This document shows, in pieces, positions 5,433 through 6,155 of a DNA stretch of 6,155 bases. The stretch's first letter is position 1. Each line of letters opens with the position of its first letter. The notes beneath the pieces were generated by a model. That model worked only from the letters and a program-made list of their open reading frames with translations. It ran no database searches and had not been told where the DNA came from. The position numbers and the translations under genes were made by a program. Source of the DNA: JANYCG01 sp031418395 (GTDB taxonomy: Bacteria > Pseudomonadota > Gammaproteobacteria > Burkholderiales > Burkholderiaceae_C); NCBI GenBank assembly GCA_031418395.1, contig JANOXL010000437.1, forward strand, positions 1 through 6,155, given 5' to 3'.

Positions 5433-5926
5433 ACGAGCGCAACGGCCCGCGATTCGATGGCGTGGCCCAGTCCGACGGGGCCCATTTTTTCTGCGGTTTT
5501 GGCTTTGACGTTGATTTGATGGAGTTCAAGCGCCAAAGCACGGGCGATGTTTTCACGCATTTGCGGAATGTAGGATGCGAGTTTGGGCGTCTGTGCAATG
5601 ATGGTGCTGTCGATATTGCCAATTTCCAAACCGGCAGCTCGCACCCTTTTGGCAGCTTCAATCAACAAAACCAACGAGTCCGCGCCTTTGAACTGGGCGT
5701 CGGTATCCGGGAAGTGCTGGCCGATGTCACCTAATGCAGCCGCGCCCAGCAAGGCGTCGGTGATGGCGTGCAGCAAAACGTCAGCGTCTGAATGGCCAAA
5801 TAACCCTAAGGGAAACGGCACGTGAATGCCGCCTAAAACCAGCTTGCGATCAGGCACCAGGGCATGGATGTCCCAGCCCTCGCCGATACGGGGCAGGTTG
5901 GGAACACGGGGGGCGTTGGGCGTCAT
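5426..5926 (-). CDS. ispF: 2-C-methyl-D-erythritol 2,4-cyclodiphosphate synthase (IspF)
   Basis: IspF cyclises CDP-methylerythritol 2-phosphate to methylerythritol cyclodiphosphate, releasing CMP, in the MEP isoprenoid pathway of the cytoplasm; the family works as a homotrimer. The 166-aa protein keeps the metal ligands Asp19 and His21 (GEGWDIHA) and His53. It also has the signature HSDADVLLHAITDALLGAAALGDIG with HFPDTD (45-76), FKGADS, NIDSTIIAQTPKL, IPQMRENIA, and the CMP-site segment VKAKTAEKMGPVG (Thr144, Glu146). The family usually has about 157-160 residues; the extra ones are a Pro-rich N-terminal lead of about 12 aa. The ATG at 5926 lacks a clear ribosome site, so translation may depend on ispD upstream. 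Its stop codon overlaps the envZ end by 7 bp on the opposite strand. Confidence 0.96.
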   Translation of the reverse strand: MTPNAPRVPNLPRIGEGWDIHALVPDRKLVLGGIHVPFPLGLFGHSDADVLLHAITDALLGAAALGDIGQHFPDTDAQFKGADSLVLLIEAAKRVRAAGLEIGNIDSTIIAQTPKLASYIPQMRENIARALALELHQINVKAKTAEKMGPVGLGHAIESRAVALVY

Positions 5927-5992
5927 GACAAGTTCGCTTGGTTGTAAGCCGCAGCTTTAGTTTGGAGTCGAAATGAGGGGCACAGATCCACC

Positions 5993-6155
5993 CTACGCCG
6001 CCAAGGCAGCATGGCGCGCAAGGAGAAGCGCTTGCGCCACCGCAAAATCCTGCGGATAGGTGACTTTAAAGTTTTGCGCACTACCTTCAACGAGTTTGGG
6101 CGGCAACCCCATCGCCTCCATGGCGCTGGACTCGTCTGTCACTACCCTACCTGCC
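5993..6155 (-). CDS. ispD: 2-C-methyl-D-erythritol 4-phosphate cytidylyltransferase (IspD), C-terminal end only
   Basis: IspD joins CTP and methylerythritol 4-phosphate to form CDP-methylerythritol, two steps before IspF in the MEP pathway. Only the last 53 codons lie in the window; the rest of the gene is beyond base 6155. The visible part shows VTDESSAMEAMGL, KLVEGSAQNFKVTYPQDFA and a final helix ending RHAALAA. The Lys in NFKVTYPQDF matches the essential Lys of the E. coli enzyme (NIKVTRPEDL). The TAG stop is at 5995-5993, and 66 bp separate it from the ispF start on the same strand, the usual ispDF operon order. Confidence 0.92.
   Translation of the reverse strand, partial: AGRVVTDESSAMEAMGLPPKLVEGSAQNFKVTYPQDFAVAQALLLARHAALAA

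Noticed and set aside
1..6155. CRISPR arrays, tRNA or rRNA genes, intact insertion sequences, phage or defence genes
   Set aside because: Looked for on both strands; I saw no regularly spaced repeats, cloverleaf-like sequence, transposase or nuclease reading frame. Most of the window is ordinary metabolism and regulation.

Overview
This window looks like chromosomal DNA from a betaproteobacterium of order Burkholderiales, most likely Comamonadaceae (Rhodoferax/Polaromonas-like). The reasons are the GC-rich coding sequence, the EnvZ/OmpR pair lying next to ispDF, the ACAD11-type acyl-CoA dehydrogenase, and a decayed palindrome of the 'GAGCCTGTCGAAGGGC' type that I recall as common between genes in that family. 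The genus is an inference from memory, not a database result.

Layout from left to right. (1) 2-667, +: the C-terminal part of an acyl-CoA dehydrogenase that begins outside the window. (2) 668-837: a spacer with a strong palindrome at 706-751. (3) 838-1554, +: a YfcG-like glutathione S-transferase. (4) 1555-1891: a 337-bp gap with no intact gene. It holds an island of about 26% GC (1621-1780) and a 40-codon orphan reading frame on the minus strand (1769-1891) that looks like the decayed end of a gene. (5) 1892-2596, -: an exported SIMPL/DUF541 protein. (6) 2692-3069, -: a small exported proline-rich protein of unknown function. (7) 3070-3216: a divergent promoter region with two TGTWACATA motifs that resemble OmpR half-sites. 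(8) 3217-3969 and about 3999-5432, +: the response regulator OmpR and the sensor kinase EnvZ, an operon. (9) 5426-5926 and 5993-6155, -: ispF (complete) and ispD (C-terminal end only), two enzymes of the MEP isoprenoid pathway, convergent with envZ and overlapping it by 7 bp.

How they work together. EnvZ and OmpR form an envelope-stress/osmolarity two-component system with every key phosphotransfer residue present. The two exported proteins on the other side of the OmpR-like sites may be co-regulated with it; this is inference. IspD and IspF catalyse two steps of the same pathway and are very probably co-transcribed. The acyl-CoA dehydrogenase and the GST are co-oriented metabolic genes but are separated by the palindrome and probably transcribed separately.

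I found no CRISPR array, tRNA, rRNA, intact mobile element or obvious new multi-gene system. The parts least explained by known genes are the AT-rich scar with the orphan reading frame and the putative OmpR sites in the divergent promoter region.
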